Below, one piece after another: positions 49,555 to 59,620 of a DNA stretch of 64,000 nt. The DNA is from Lasioglossum baleicum (lineage: Eukaryota; Arthropoda; Insecta; Hymenoptera; Halictidae), in assembly GCF_051020765.1 (NCBI RefSeq), contig NC_134932.1:7130001-7194000 (forward strand). The letters run 5' to 3'. The position numbers and the translations under genes were made by a program. The notes under the pieces are model-generated. The model saw nothing but the letters and a program-made list of their open reading frames with translations, ran no database searches and was not told the origin of the DNA. Each line of letters opens with the position of its first letter. The stretch's first letter is position 1.

Positions 49555-50722
49555 TATCTTCCTATGTTGTATTAGATTTTGAGTAATTAGCAGACATCAG
49601 AAAATGGAAAATTTTATACAAAGTTTCTATTCTGAGGAGACCTCGACAGCATATCCAAAAATCATCGAAATCGGTGAGTGTTCCGCAGTTTGGCTACGAT
49701 ATTGGCGACTTTCCCTGAGCATCTTATCCGCTCGTCGGCTTTCATTTATTTAGACGATGTTCGAACGGCTGGCTGCGAGAAATCGTCACGAACGCTCCCG
49801 GACAGCCCAATATAATAGTTCACCGTTCCCCGTGAAATCCTGACTGAATCGGGTCGTATCTTATCGAGCGGCAGCGACAGGCCGGTCTTTGAGCACGAAC
49901 CCACGCCAAAGCAGAAAGAGAGTATCGATCTGCAACATCTGCGACATCCTCGTTCGGCTGCTCAAGAATTATTCAGTTCACGAGTCTCCGCGTCGCTACA
50001 GGCCGCCTCTTTATTTCGTCGAGGTCTCTCCACCCTCCCCTCGGGCCTCTCCGCCCCCGCAACGTTTCCGCTGCCGGTGCCAGAGATCACTGCAATGAAT
50101 ACGCTATCGCTTGTTACTCGAAACTGCGGACGAATGTGTAACATCCATCTTAAACATTCAACGAACCTACTTCCTCTCCCTCTCTTTATCCCTTTCCTCT
50201 CGCCATTTCCTCAGAATTTCGAATCCGAGTAGCAAAATTTTCAGCTTAACTCGGACCTCGGAGTGCTGCACCGATGAAACGTGCCATTCTGCTTTTCGAG
50301 TTTATAAAAATAACTTTGTTGGGTGAATGCACCGGTTCTATCGATTGCCACTTGTCAAGGGTGATGAACCGACCCCTACTTTCCTGTCGCAACGAGTACG
50401 AGGAGAACGTGCCCTCACTTTAATATGTATAGTCATCGTTTGCTTCATCGTATAGCAGTCTTCATATGTAGTTGCAATGTTTTATTAATGCTCGAGCGGA
50501 GTGGAGTCCACGGAGCGAATATATCCAACACTAAAGTGATTAACTCGAACGTCTTACGATTTTCGATGGATTTACGAGAAATATAAAATTTATAATTGTT
50601 ATAAACTAAATTTAGTTTCTTTAAAAAACAATGAGAAAAGAAAAACCAATGCTGGTCGCATTGGCTCCTCAGAGAAGTTCTCTTAAAGAACTTCCTTAAA
50701 GAAGTTCTCACATCAACAATCA
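49555..50722. other. Gene-free stretch
   Basis: CT-rich at 50170-50205. No exon or repeat supported. Confidence 0.4.
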
Positions 50723-50726
50723 TTAA

Positions 50727-51717
50727 CACTAGAACTACCACACCAGTCAAAATGATAAAGGTGAATTCTTCTCGATCGAAAATTAAATATATAATAAATT
50801 TTATGATTTCGGCGCAGGGTTCGATCATTTATATAATAGAAAACCAGCAAATGTGCAATTAATTAAACATGCTTCTCGACGTTTCGATCCTTATGTGGAT
50901 CATTCTCAAAGAGACATTTTCTGCGTCTGAAAAATAATATATGTATAATATAATTTGAACAAATATTGTAACACAGCCGTGTCAAAATGACTGGTTTTGC
51001 AATTTCATTTTAAAATTCTTACTTCATGTTACATTTTCTTCCCGCAATGACGTGATGACTTTTGCAGCGATAACTAAAGGTGTGATAGAATGAGTTTTAT
51101 TTTTGTTTGATTTATTCAGAATCAAAATAATGTTGTATGAAATGGGAGGTTCCTGACATCATTTGAAGCAACATTTTCACAAAGGAAAATCTTGCTTCAA
51201 ATGACCTAAGGAACCTCCCATTTCCGGCTGTTGAAGGAATTTTGGGACACCCTGCATAACGATATTTTACTAGTCCCAGAAATGGGGAAACGATTGGAAA
51301 TCTCTGAATTATTGCAGATATTGAACAATATACATATGTACCAATGAAATGCTCTGATATCGATGATGGAAGAAAATAAAACTGAACTTTATAGTGATAA
51401 TACTAATAATGAGATTATAGAGACAAAGAAATTGTTCACGAGTCCACGGAAAGTGAATTAAAAAATATTTTGAATATACGCAAAAGAAGACGTCCCTTCA
51501 AGTTTTGAAGATGAAAATGAAAGTGACAAGATCATCAAAATGAAAATGCCGCTGACGGAACCAGTTGGGAAAAATTAAAAGAACGGTCTACTGCTATTTC
51601 TGATATTGAATATTCGGCTCCATATTCCTTCTGTAAGATAGTAATATATAAATCAATAAATATAAAAATATTCTATTATTAGAAATAGCTTCGTCTGAAC
51701 TGTTGGCAGTTCTAGTG
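50727..51717. mobile_element. piggyBac-like transposon, internally decayed
   Basis: TTAA (50723-50726), CACTAGAACTACCACACC ... GGCAGTTCTAGTG, TTAA (51718-51721). It keeps relics of a transposase 5' region at its right side (separate entry) and a strong hairpin at 51138-51223 (aaatgggaggttcc / ggaacctcccattt with tcatttgaagcaa arms). Its termini resemble those of the CACTAAACC MITEs, which could be its deletion derivatives. Confidence 0.8.
51350..51650 (+). pseudogene. piggyBac transposase N-terminal relic
   Basis: Plus-strand fragments in shifting frames encode an acidic, Asp/Glu-rich stretch, then SSFEDENESD, and in another frame ADGTSWEKLKERS. An acidic N-terminus followed by such a motif is typical of piggyBac transposases. 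Frameshifts and stops break it, and the catalytic core is absent. Confidence 0.55.
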
Positions 51718-51721
51718 TTAA

Positions 51722-53397
51722 ACACGCAAGTGAAGCAAAGTTTGCAATATTTCTCACGAGAAAACTCTAGTGGACGAGTTACTAATGGTTATACAGTTGT
51801 TTTTCTTCCGCTACCAGTCTCTCAGCCTTCAATGAATGCTCGGACTCGAGAACTCGAAAAACGGAGTTTCTAGATGTATAATCTTCTCGGATGAGCCTTG
51901 AATCCGCGTGTTTCTGAATACCTGGAAGCTGGAGCTCGTTATTTCGGGTCACTTCGACCGTGAAGTCTCTTTTAATAGACTTATAAATTCCAGTCCGTCC
52001 TGATATTGCGTAACGACGTCATTTGCCTCGTAAACGCGAGCCATTAAGAGGCGACGCGGTGCAATTTCTTTGGCAGAGGACAAAAAAAGACATGGATAGG
52101 GGAGGTGGAGGGGCGAGGAAAATGTCACGGCGCAGGATGCCCACGATTCCTTGGAATCCTCCCCGAAAGTGGGACACGCGTTCCGAAAATTAACCTGTCT
52201 TACGATCCTGCGCACGCGGCGACTGGGAATCATTGAAAATTCGAGACACGGCGCGGCGTCTCTTCGACACGATCGGATCCGTGTGCACTCGGCTAAATCA
52301 CAGCATCGAGTTTTACTTAATTAACGGACTCCCGGGGACCGGATCGTCCACCTTGCGCCGGGGATTCCAATTATTACAACAGCTTCTTGGCCGTGAAGTT
52401 GAAAGTTTCGCGCAGTTTGTGTGATGCAATTAGTCGAGGAATCGATGCAAGTTGCCCGAAGAACTGGGGATTACGCGTTTAATCGCGGGAGAGAAAGGAA
52501 GAGGGAGAGATACAAATTGGAAGCTATGGGCGAATTTTCCGAACGATTTAACGGCGAAGAGAAGAAAAGTTCTCGCGAGTTTATGTGCTGTTGCCTTTAC
52601 CAATCACGGGGATTGATAAATTTTCCAATCACCGTTTGAGCGAGTGTAGCGACCGAGGAAGAACACGAGCAACGGGAAACAAATTGCAGCAGAATTTCCG
52701 GCAGATGTAAAGTGCTAAGCGGCGTGTTTGCTGCGGGGTTACGTTTTCCACGCGAAGGATCCTTTCGGATACGCTGAAATTGTTACCCGCGCCTCTCGAA
52801 AGGAAAAACACGAAGGGCCGGATGCGGTGAATAGGACGCCTGTACAACCAGTCGACGAATTCGTGTACCCTGGGTCGAAGTACACGCGATTCAAGAGTTA
52901 CAGGGAAGCTATAGGTAGCAGATTGTCGGGTTTTATTGCCCAGGGCGAGAGCCGTGCCGGTTCGTCCCGTGACAGGAGCAAAGGCAACGCGTTCTATGTG
53001 TGTGTATCCACCGGAGGACCGAAAACTGGCACGCGCTGTGTAACCCGCGTCAAAGGACGCCAGATCGCGGCACGGCGGCGTTGCGCTTCACTTTGTACGG
53101 TTTTTCTCTTTGTGCCGGGGGTGGGCAACACCGACGAGCCCTTTTTCGCCGATCGAATCGCACAGGATAGAATTCGGTTGCCGTTACCGATTCGGGCATG
53201 ATTGGCACGCGTTCCGTACCCGTGGATAAGGCTTGATTGCATTCTAACGGCGGAGCGCGATTGCCGCACAACGAATTTTTGGCATGCACTCCCTGCAAAA
53301 GGAAACACACGGGCTTCCTGGCCGATGCGGCTGGACTCTTCTCCTTTCACTTGTATGTACAGGCTGCACAAAAAGTATGTGTATATAGCTGGTCGTA
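51722..53397. other. Gene-free stretch
   Basis: GC-rich. A 157-codon plus frame (52728-53201) is overlapped by 86- and 125-codon minus frames and shows no family features. Judged chance. Confidence 0.4.
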
Positions 53398-53744
53398 CAA
53401 GTGTGATTCTACACCTATTGTAAAAGATAGTGCAAGAATGTCCTTAACCTTAACTTTGAGGATCAGACTGATTGTTTCTTTCCATCGCATGTACTCGTGA
53501 CGGGAAACGAAAGTCTCACGGGAGCCATGGGTCTCGAGACAACCGTTCCCTTAAACGACTTCGAAGTTTAAGCCATTTGATTCTGTCTAGAGGGTGTCCC
53601 GAAATTGTATAAACGTAGAGGGGTGATTCTACACCCCTGGATCGATGGGGATTGGTAAAATTCCGTGCGAAAATATCCACGACCTTCAATTTCGAGGTCA
53701 GACTTATTTTTTCTTAGCATCGTGTAGTATGCGTGACGGGGTAA
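53398..53744 (+). repeat. Diverged direct repeat, period ~221 bp
   Basis: gtgtgattctacacctat ... atgtactcgtgacggg (53398-53502) is repeated as gggtgattctacacccct ... gtatgcgtgacgggg (53619-53744). Confidence 0.55.
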
Positions 53745-53872
53745 AATAATTTTTGAGACAGAATAAAATGATTTTAAGAAGGAGTAAAATCAATTTTCAG
53801 ATAGAATAAAATTATTTGAAGAAGGAGTACAATCAATTTTCAGACAGAATACAATGATTTTGAGGAGTAAAA
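53740..53872 (+). repeat. GGAGTAAAATCA minisatellite, array 1
   Basis: About three units of ggagtaaaatcaattttcag plus acagaataaaattatttgaa, 41-45 bp each. The same unit recurs at 56003-56097 and 60598-60917. Confidence 0.8.
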
Positions 53873-54122
53873 CCCTCCCAAAAAAAGAATTCCCAACAAG
53901 GATAATTTAGTTTCACATCATTTTTAGCTTCAAACGAGACACCCTGCCCTTCACAGTATATTAGGATTGACCTAAGCTATACTTGGAGAAAAATTTTGTA
54001 ACGTTATTCTGTAACGTTACGCGTTATCAAAGTGCCCCGAGAAAGAACTCTCACTCTCGTACAATGGTTTCTTTGTTTTAATAATTCATAACACATGATT
54101 TATTTAAAATGCTTTATTGCAA

Positions 54123-54128
54123 TTTATT
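54123..54128 (-). terminator. Candidate poly(A) signal of the minus-strand gene
   Basis: AATAAA on the minus strand, 120 bases beyond the stop and conserved in the other arm. Confidence 0.45.
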
Positions 54129-54247
54129 AGTTCCAATATTAGTTTCATTTTCTGTCGTTTCCCACGTATTAATTCGTGATAGAAACACAGTTTCGTAACA
54201 ATGAAAAGTACAACATTTTTAATAGTAGAACTGTTTTTATCAGACGT

Positions 54248-54487
54248 TCATGATGGGCACAAACCGGTACATTGCCAATTGCCGTTATTACAAAAGCAGT
54301 CGTTGCATCCTTCGGAACGAGTTTCCCCATGAGTGCATGCTGGACGAAAAAATTATCATATAGGAACGAATCACTCCAACAATCCATCAACAACCCCCTA
54401 ACAATTTTTAAAAGAGACCTTACCTATAATTGGATTATACGCAACAATAGCGAGCAGCAAGAACAAAGCGACAAGTTTCGTCCACAT
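54248..54487 (-). CDS. Pacifastin-like single-domain protease inhibitor (copy A)
   Basis: Spliced minus-strand gene for 51 residues. Exon 1 is 54487-54424 (MWTKLVALFLLLAIVAYNP, a Lys then a Leu/Ala-rich core, a secretion signal). Intron 54423-54340 is 84 bp, GTAAGG to CAG, phase 1. Exon 2 is 54339-54248, ending in TGA. The mature part has six cysteines spaced C-x9-C-N-x-C-x-C-x2-G-x3-C-T-x2-C. The first five cysteines plus the CN and CT pairs match the pacifastin domain, whose members inhibit serine proteases as secreted peptides. The family normally has three residues between T and the last Cys, and here there are two, so the reactive-site loop is one residue short. Inhibitory activity is therefore doubtful, and a new target or a decaying copy is possible. 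It is head-to-head with copy B. Confidence 0.75.
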
Positions 54488-54527
54488 GTTGTCTTCTATG
54501 TTTTTCTCCAGTCAACAGAAGAGAATA

Positions 54528-54562
54528 ACTGATTTCGCATAAGATCTCAACCGTATTATATA
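54528..54562 (-). promoter_or_regulatory. Core promoter of copy A: TATA box and TCAGT initiator
   Basis: TATATAAT (54562-54555) lies 32 bp upstream of a TCAGT initiator (54532-54528), with its A as the predicted start. The same arrangement is conserved in the other arm. It predicts a 5' UTR of about 43 nt. Confidence 0.65.
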
Positions 54563-55029
54563 GTCTCCCACACACTGATTCAACCGTTTTATCTAATATA
54601 GTCGTTTATTTATTAAGTCGCAAGCAAAAACTATGTAGCATCAGCGATTTGCTATAAAATTTTATTTTTCAAGTGCGGCACTTGTGCGCACGATGATGTC
54701 AAGTATGCACTTGCGTATGTCAAGACGTTTTTTCCTCATTCACTCCTTGACCTACGTCAGTGTTGTTTTTATCTCGCTATAACTTTGTAAAAAAGCAAGA
54801 TAGCAGCTATTTTAAACAGAGCATCTGAAACTAGAGGTTTCACGCTTTCAAAACACTGTGTAACGATATCGATACTGATACAGCAATTTTGGCCGGAGTT
54901 ATGATCATGTAAACTGGTAGCAATTTTTCGGGCTCGCAGAGGTGAACACTTAATTCTTTTGAGGAGTTTATTAAAGTTTCAATTGTACATGTGACAAACA
55001 CATTTTAATGTGAGAATGTTTTTCTTTTC

Positions 55030-55185
55030 ATGCTATCGGAGGCTACAGGACGGCGCGGCGGCGAGGACCAACGAAGAAAACAACAGAAGGAAACCCAAGG
55101 AAAATCTAACCCCACTGACACTCTGTTGCTAAGAAGAGGACGTTTCGTCGTACTAGACAAAGAAGAATTGCAACAGCAACAGTGA
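55030..55185 (+). CDS. Small ORF of unknown function between the paired genes
   Basis: 51 codons from ATG to TGA, with an AATAAA about 30 bases downstream. The product is polar and basic (RRGGEDQRRKQQKE near residues 8-21), ends DKEELQQQQ, and carries a short RRGRFVVLD segment. No family recognised. It could be a 3' exon of a longer transcript, since a pyrimidine-rich tract precedes it, or chance. Confidence 0.2.
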   Translation: MLSEATGRRGGEDQRRKQQKETQGKSNPTDTLLLRRGRFVVLDKEELQQQQ

Positions 55186-55371
55186 TCAAATCTAATTGAT
55201 ATAATTAATTGCAATTAATAAAATTGTATTACTGCGTTGTTTTTTTATAGTGTAATGAAACAAAAAGGTGGTATCGTCGCGTTAAAGTATGTATGTATGT
55301 ATGACTAAAATATGTATCGTTATGTTCGTTGGTTTCGCTGTTTATTACGTGTCACGTCCAAAATTGAATAA

Positions 55372-55374
<3 letters not shown>

Positions 55375-55432
<58 letters not shown>
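55375..55432. repeat. (AT)n microsatellite
   Basis: Some 28 AT dinucleotides, uninterrupted after the first few. Confidence 0.95.
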
Positions 55433-55434
<2 letters not shown>

Positions 55435-55565
55435 TTGATCTCATCAATATTTTCCTCTTAAATTTTTCTATCAATCCTAACCACACTGTCGTACATAAAA
55501 TTTGAATCCAAATCGTTAGAAGAAATGTTTGATTGGAATCGTACAATTAGTAGCATAACTGATCA

Positions 55566-55990
55566 CTAGACTGCGGATTTTACAAAATAAACAAGTTTAG
55601 CGATTCACTTGTTAGCGGTTTCATGCCGAGCTACCTGGCTGGCCGGGGGATTGTCCGGCCGTGTTTATTGCACCACTTCCAGTCCACTTGGCCAAGGCGT
55701 TCCAAGCCCTCGTCGCTTCGTTGCCCTAGCGCAGGTGATGGGCAGAAAATGTATTCAATTAAAAATTTCGAGGATACGTTCATGAATAAAACCACTAGAA
55801 ACAGTCCTAATTCTATCGAGTTTAGGCTTTTCTTAATCGGCAGAACGCCACGAATTGGCTCATGTCACTTTCGTGAGGGCAGCACGGAAAATAAACAAGT
55901 TCAGCATTCACTCCATAGCGGTTTCATGCAGAGCTACCTGGCTGGCCGGGGGATTGCCCGGTCGTGTTTATTGCACTACTATTGTGTCCT
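55566..55990. mobile_element. Decayed hAT-related fragment with an internal direct repeat
   Basis: Starts with a GACTGCGG-family 5' end (55567). Then come two direct copies (about 55618-55674 and 55921-55977) of gagctacctggctggccggg, each followed by gtgtttattgcac. Between them are tgggcagaaaatgtattcaa and cctaattctatcgagttta, which match the interior and terminus of the hAT element 13544-14746. Confidence 0.6.
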
Positions 55991-56002
55991 GGGCTCAGAT
56001 TT

Positions 56003-56097
56003 TAAGGAGTAAAATCATTTCTCAGACAGGATAAAATTATTTGATGAAGGAGTAAAATCAATTTTCATACAGAGTAAAATGATTTTAAGATGGAGTA
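56003..56097 (+). repeat. GGAGTAAAATCA minisatellite, array 2
   Basis: Two to three units like those at 53740-53872. Confidence 0.75.
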
Positions 56098-57295
56098 AAA
56101 CAAAACTGGAAAAGATGTTGTATAAAACAAGATGAAACAAAAGTTAAGTGAAAACCGCTGTCTTCAAAAATGACTTTCAAAGTTTTCATGAAATATTTTA
56201 TTCTGTCTGCAGGGTGTCCCAAAAAGGTATAAATTTGTTTTATTCGAAGCCTCTAAGAGAGGAAAGTCGCCTGCGACACCTTGAGTACGAAAATGGTGTC
56301 GACGTTCATCGGAAATCGTTGGGGACGTGTTTATTCATTATTATTGTTTGCCGGGTTGTGTGTGAGCCAACGTTTCTAAAAGCAAGCCGAAGAACGCACA
56401 CACACACACACACATATATGTATATACACAGAAAGAGACCATCGTAGTCAGAATTCGACCTCGGTGGTTTCCGGGCCATCGGGATGCACGGTGGAAATGA
56501 TGAACGGGACCCGGTCAATTACGTCGTTACTCGCCGAGAGACATTGCTGCTGCCCACTGAATCGCCTATTCAATTAGGAAGCCGTCGCGTATCGGTAAAC
56601 GAATAAATGAATGCATGCTAATCGGCTCCCTTGATCTTGGCGGCGATAACGGTGGGTAATCGTGCCGCGCGCATACATGTTCAACGCGTTGCCGATGACA
56701 CGCGATACGCGATAGAGTTTATCAGATATCCAGGATCGAGTGGATCGAGCTGGGGCCAGTGGTGGATTTGATAGAGGATCACTTGAGAATTCAATTGGGA
56801 GATCAAGTTTCACGATAGATGGTAAATTAATAAATAAGTATGTATAATATACGCGTTCGTGTTCTGTTTATTACGGGATTTTTATCAACGCGACGAGCTG
56901 CGCGAGCAACGATTTTGTGTCACGGAAAATTGCATAGCGAGCACAGTGAAATGTGTGAAGAAAGAGTAAGAGATGTATGGGCATTAATTTTTAACTTGTA
57001 CGAGAGTGAGAGCGAACATCTCAGTCTACACTCACTATGCAGAAGGTTATCGTTGTCAATAAACCAAGCAGAAAAGTGCTTTCTTGTGTTGGGAAACATG
57101 AATCGTCAAGGTCAAGTTCTCGGTTTATCTGTTTTCGTTATTTCTTATCAATCACGTTGACTGTAAGTAATAACATTTCTATTTACATACACTTGCATGA
57201 GAATGTCTAACCTAATAGGAATGCGTTGCGACATTTCGTAGGAAGGGTAGCAAGCAGATAAACTTACGCAATGTTTCGAGATATTTCCAGAGAAC
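56098..57295. other. Gene-free spacer
   Basis: A (CA)n run at 56397-56414 and a gcagggtgtcccaaaaa repeat phrase near 56210. A 106-codon plus frame (56840-57160) has no recognisable motifs. Confidence 0.4.
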
Positions 57296-57492
57296 ACGTA
57301 GATCAAAGAGTGAATGAGGAAAAAACGTCTTGACATACGCAAGTGCATACTTGACATCGTACGCACAAGTGCCGCACTTGAAAAATAAAATTTTATAGCA
57401 AATCGCTGATGCTACATAGTTTTTGCTTGCGACTTAATAAATAAACGACTATATTAGATAAAACGGTTGAATCAGTGTGTGGGGGGCTATAC

Positions 57493-57526
57493 ATATAATA
57501 CGGTTGAGGTCTTATGCGAAATCAGT
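57493..57526 (+). promoter_or_regulatory. Core promoter of copy B: TATA box and TCAGT initiator
   Basis: CATATAATA (57492-57500) lies about 31 bp before the A of TCAGT (57522-57526). Predicted 5' UTR of about 43 nt, as in copy A. Confidence 0.65.
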
Positions 57527-57566
57527 TATTCTCTTCTGTTGACTGGAGAAAAACATAGAAGACAAC

Positions 57567-57806
57567 ATGTGGACGAAACTTGTCGCTTTGTTCTTGCTGC
57601 TCGCCATTGTTGCGTATAATCCAGTTATAGGTGAGGTCTCTTTTAACAATTGTTAGTAGGTTGTTGATGGATTGTTGGAGTGATTCGTTCCTATATGATA
57701 ATTTTTTCGTACAGCATGCATGAATGGGCACACTTCTTACGACGGATGCAACTGGTGCCATTGTGATAATGGCATACTTGTATGTACCAGCAGGTCTTGC
57801 GGCTAA
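57567..57806 (+). CDS. Pacifastin-like single-domain protease inhibitor (copy B)
   Basis: Spliced plus-strand gene for 51 residues. Exon 1 is 57567-57630 (64 nt, signal peptide MWTKLVALFLLLAIVAYNP). Intron 57631-57714 is 84 bp, GTGAGG to ACAG, phase 1. Exon 2 is 57715-57806, ending in TAA. The mature peptide has six cysteines as C-x9-C-N-x-C-x-C-x2-G-x3-C-T-x3-C, the full pacifastin signature. In that family the bond after the residue following CT is the reactive site, which would make Ser-Arg P1-P1' here. The predicted role is a secreted serine-protease inhibitor. The mature part is about 30 residues, slightly shorter than typical 35-residue domains, and single-domain rather than a tandem precursor. 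A venom, haemolymph or reproductive role cannot be told from sequence. Confidence 0.8.
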
Positions 57807-57845
57807 TTGGTTTGTGCGCACCATGAACGTCTGATAAAAACAGTT

Positions 57846-58161
57846 GTATAAAATTGTGGGCTTGATTGTTTCGCCCTCACGTATGAATTTCGTCGGTAGT
57901 GTCGACGATTCCACGTGTCGTAGACTAAATGAAATCCACTATTTAATATAAAACAATTCATTCAACACTTGGTTCACACCAGGCTTATGCACGTGCTTCC
58001 ACGTTGAGAGCCAGAACAAGAAGAAAGACGAATCGCTCGTCGTGCGGATGCACGGCTAAAAATATTTGAAAATCGCGGCGGCGGTGACCGACCACCAACG
58101 AAGGTGTCCGAAGCGATCACCGGTTCGCGATCGACGAGCTATGATTCCATGATCATTGTAC
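57846..58161. mobile_element. 316-bp insertion in the 3' flank of copy B
   Basis: Absent from the other arm. Bounded by the direct repeat aacagtt (57839-57845 and 58162-58168), as expected for a 7-bp target duplication. Its ends gtataaaattg and cattgtac are weakly inverted. GC-rich in its second half. No reading frame or recognised family. Confidence 0.6.
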
Positions 58162-58268
58162 AACAGTTCTACTATTAAAAATGTTGTACTTTTCATTGTT
58201 ACGAAACTGTGTTTCTATCACGAATTAATACGTGGGAAACGACAGAAAATTAAGCTAATATTCGAACT

Positions 58269-58274
58269 AATAAA
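58269..58274 (+). terminator. Candidate poly(A) signal of copy B
   Basis: AATAAA at the same arm position as in copy A, but moved further from the stop by the 316-bp insertion. Confidence 0.4.
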
Positions 58275-58512
58275 TTGCAACAAAGCATTTTAAATAAGTC
58301 ATGTGTTACGAATTATTAAAACAAAGAAACCATTGTACGGGAGTGAGAGTTCTTTCTCGGGGCACTTTGATAACGTGTAACGTTACAGAATAACCTTACA
58401 AAATTTTTCTCCAAGTATAGCTTAGCTCAACCCTAATATATATGCAGGGCAGGGTGTCTCGTTTGAAGCTAAAAATGATTTGAAACTAAATTATCCTTGT
58501 TGGGAATAATTT

Positions 58513-59616
58513 TTGTTTGAATTGGTATGAATGGTAACCTATGCGTAATGTGAGGAAGAATTGGTAGGAGTGAGTGTGAAAAAGATCGGTACCAAATAAT
58601 TGTAGTAAAATAAAAGTAAAACTTCATTAAAACTAAAATCTTAACAATCCTAGATTTTCGTGTTCTCGGATGATCGTAAAAATACACACTAAAACTACAA
58701 AGTGCATCGGTGAATATCGTCGAAAAATTTGATGATTGACAAAAGGGTTAAAAGACAACATTGCGTCATGTGTTTCAACAAAGATTTGCCCCTGTGCCAG
58801 ATGGGTTGACGACACCGTTCCGCGAATGGAGTGCACGACCGTAAAAGAACGAGTAAGAAGGAAGCACGCGTACAAATAAATCGGATTATTATTCTTATCA
58901 ATTTCTCCATCTGAGCCATTCAACCGCGACAATAGTTTCTCCCCAGGTCCCGTTCCTTCGATACGGTGAACACGATTCCGCGCTAGGATCGAGTTGTTCA
59001 TGCCATCAGATACGAATCCGCGATATCGTCGAATCAATGCAGAACGATTATAAAGGAGGGACAAACTCGATTCCACAGGCCGCGAGGCAGGATTGTTCCA
59101 TCTATGCAGACGGTTCTCCATGGGTATCTGGAGCACGAGGAGTGCACCGACTCGCGAGAGTATTCATCCGTAAAGTGGGCCAGCCACTGTTTTTGTAATT
59201 CGCTCGCTGGAACAGCCGAACTTTTAGATAAAAAGTTTGTTAGCCTCGCTGACGTTCGCGCGAATTCAGCGCAACGGCTCCGTGGCCGCGATGCTGCTCA
59301 ATTCGCTCCTGAAAACGTTTCCTTCTTTTGTCCTGCCCCTTGCGACCTCTTCTAAGAGGATAAATATAGTGGAGCGAAGATCGCGGATAGCAACGAAGCG
59401 AACATCGCGGCAAAACCAAACCAATGCGCAGTGGGGTATTCGGCCCGAAAAGTCGGGAAAAAGTCGATTTCAGAAATTTGCATAAATAGAACAATTTTTA
59501 CCAACGTAGTTAAAGGTCTGAAGAATGTGATTTCAGTATTGTTTTTTTTTATTTGTACACCGTGAAGTACTTTACTTCATCGAAAGTCAAGATAGTTTAT
59601 AACACGGTTTGCGTTC
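58513..59616. other. Gene-free stretch
   Basis: A 167-codon minus frame (58633-59136) has a second overlapping frame and no known domain. Solo ends of the TATAGTGGAGC MITE (about 59366) and of a gCGCAGTGGGGTATTCGGCCC element (about 59425) are present. Confidence 0.4.
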
Positions 59617-59620
59617 TTAA

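Larger units (their letters stand above)
53882..54757. repeat. Left arm of the inverted gene duplication
   Basis: Complementary to 57296-58512. The outer edge is ttcccaacaaggataattta and the inner edge is aagacgttttttcctcattc. The arm holds the whole minus-strand pacifastin-like gene with promoter and 3' flank. Confidence 0.9.
57296..58512. repeat. Right arm of the inverted gene duplication
   Basis: Complementary to 53882-54757 except for a 316-bp insertion (57846-58161). Holds the plus-strand pacifastin-like gene. Confidence 0.9.

Noticed and set aside
52728..53371. 157-codon plus frame and 125-codon minus frame
   Set aside because: They overlap on opposite strands in GC-rich DNA. No family features, splice context or repeat relation.
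57522..57914. 130-codon minus-strand frame over the plus-strand pacifastin-like gene
   Set aside because: It is antisense to a gene with matched splice sites, promoter and paralogue. The same shadow appears opposite copy A.
58633..59136. 167-codon minus-strand frame
   Set aside because: A second frame is open over the same bases. No domain, signal peptide or exon structure is recognisable.
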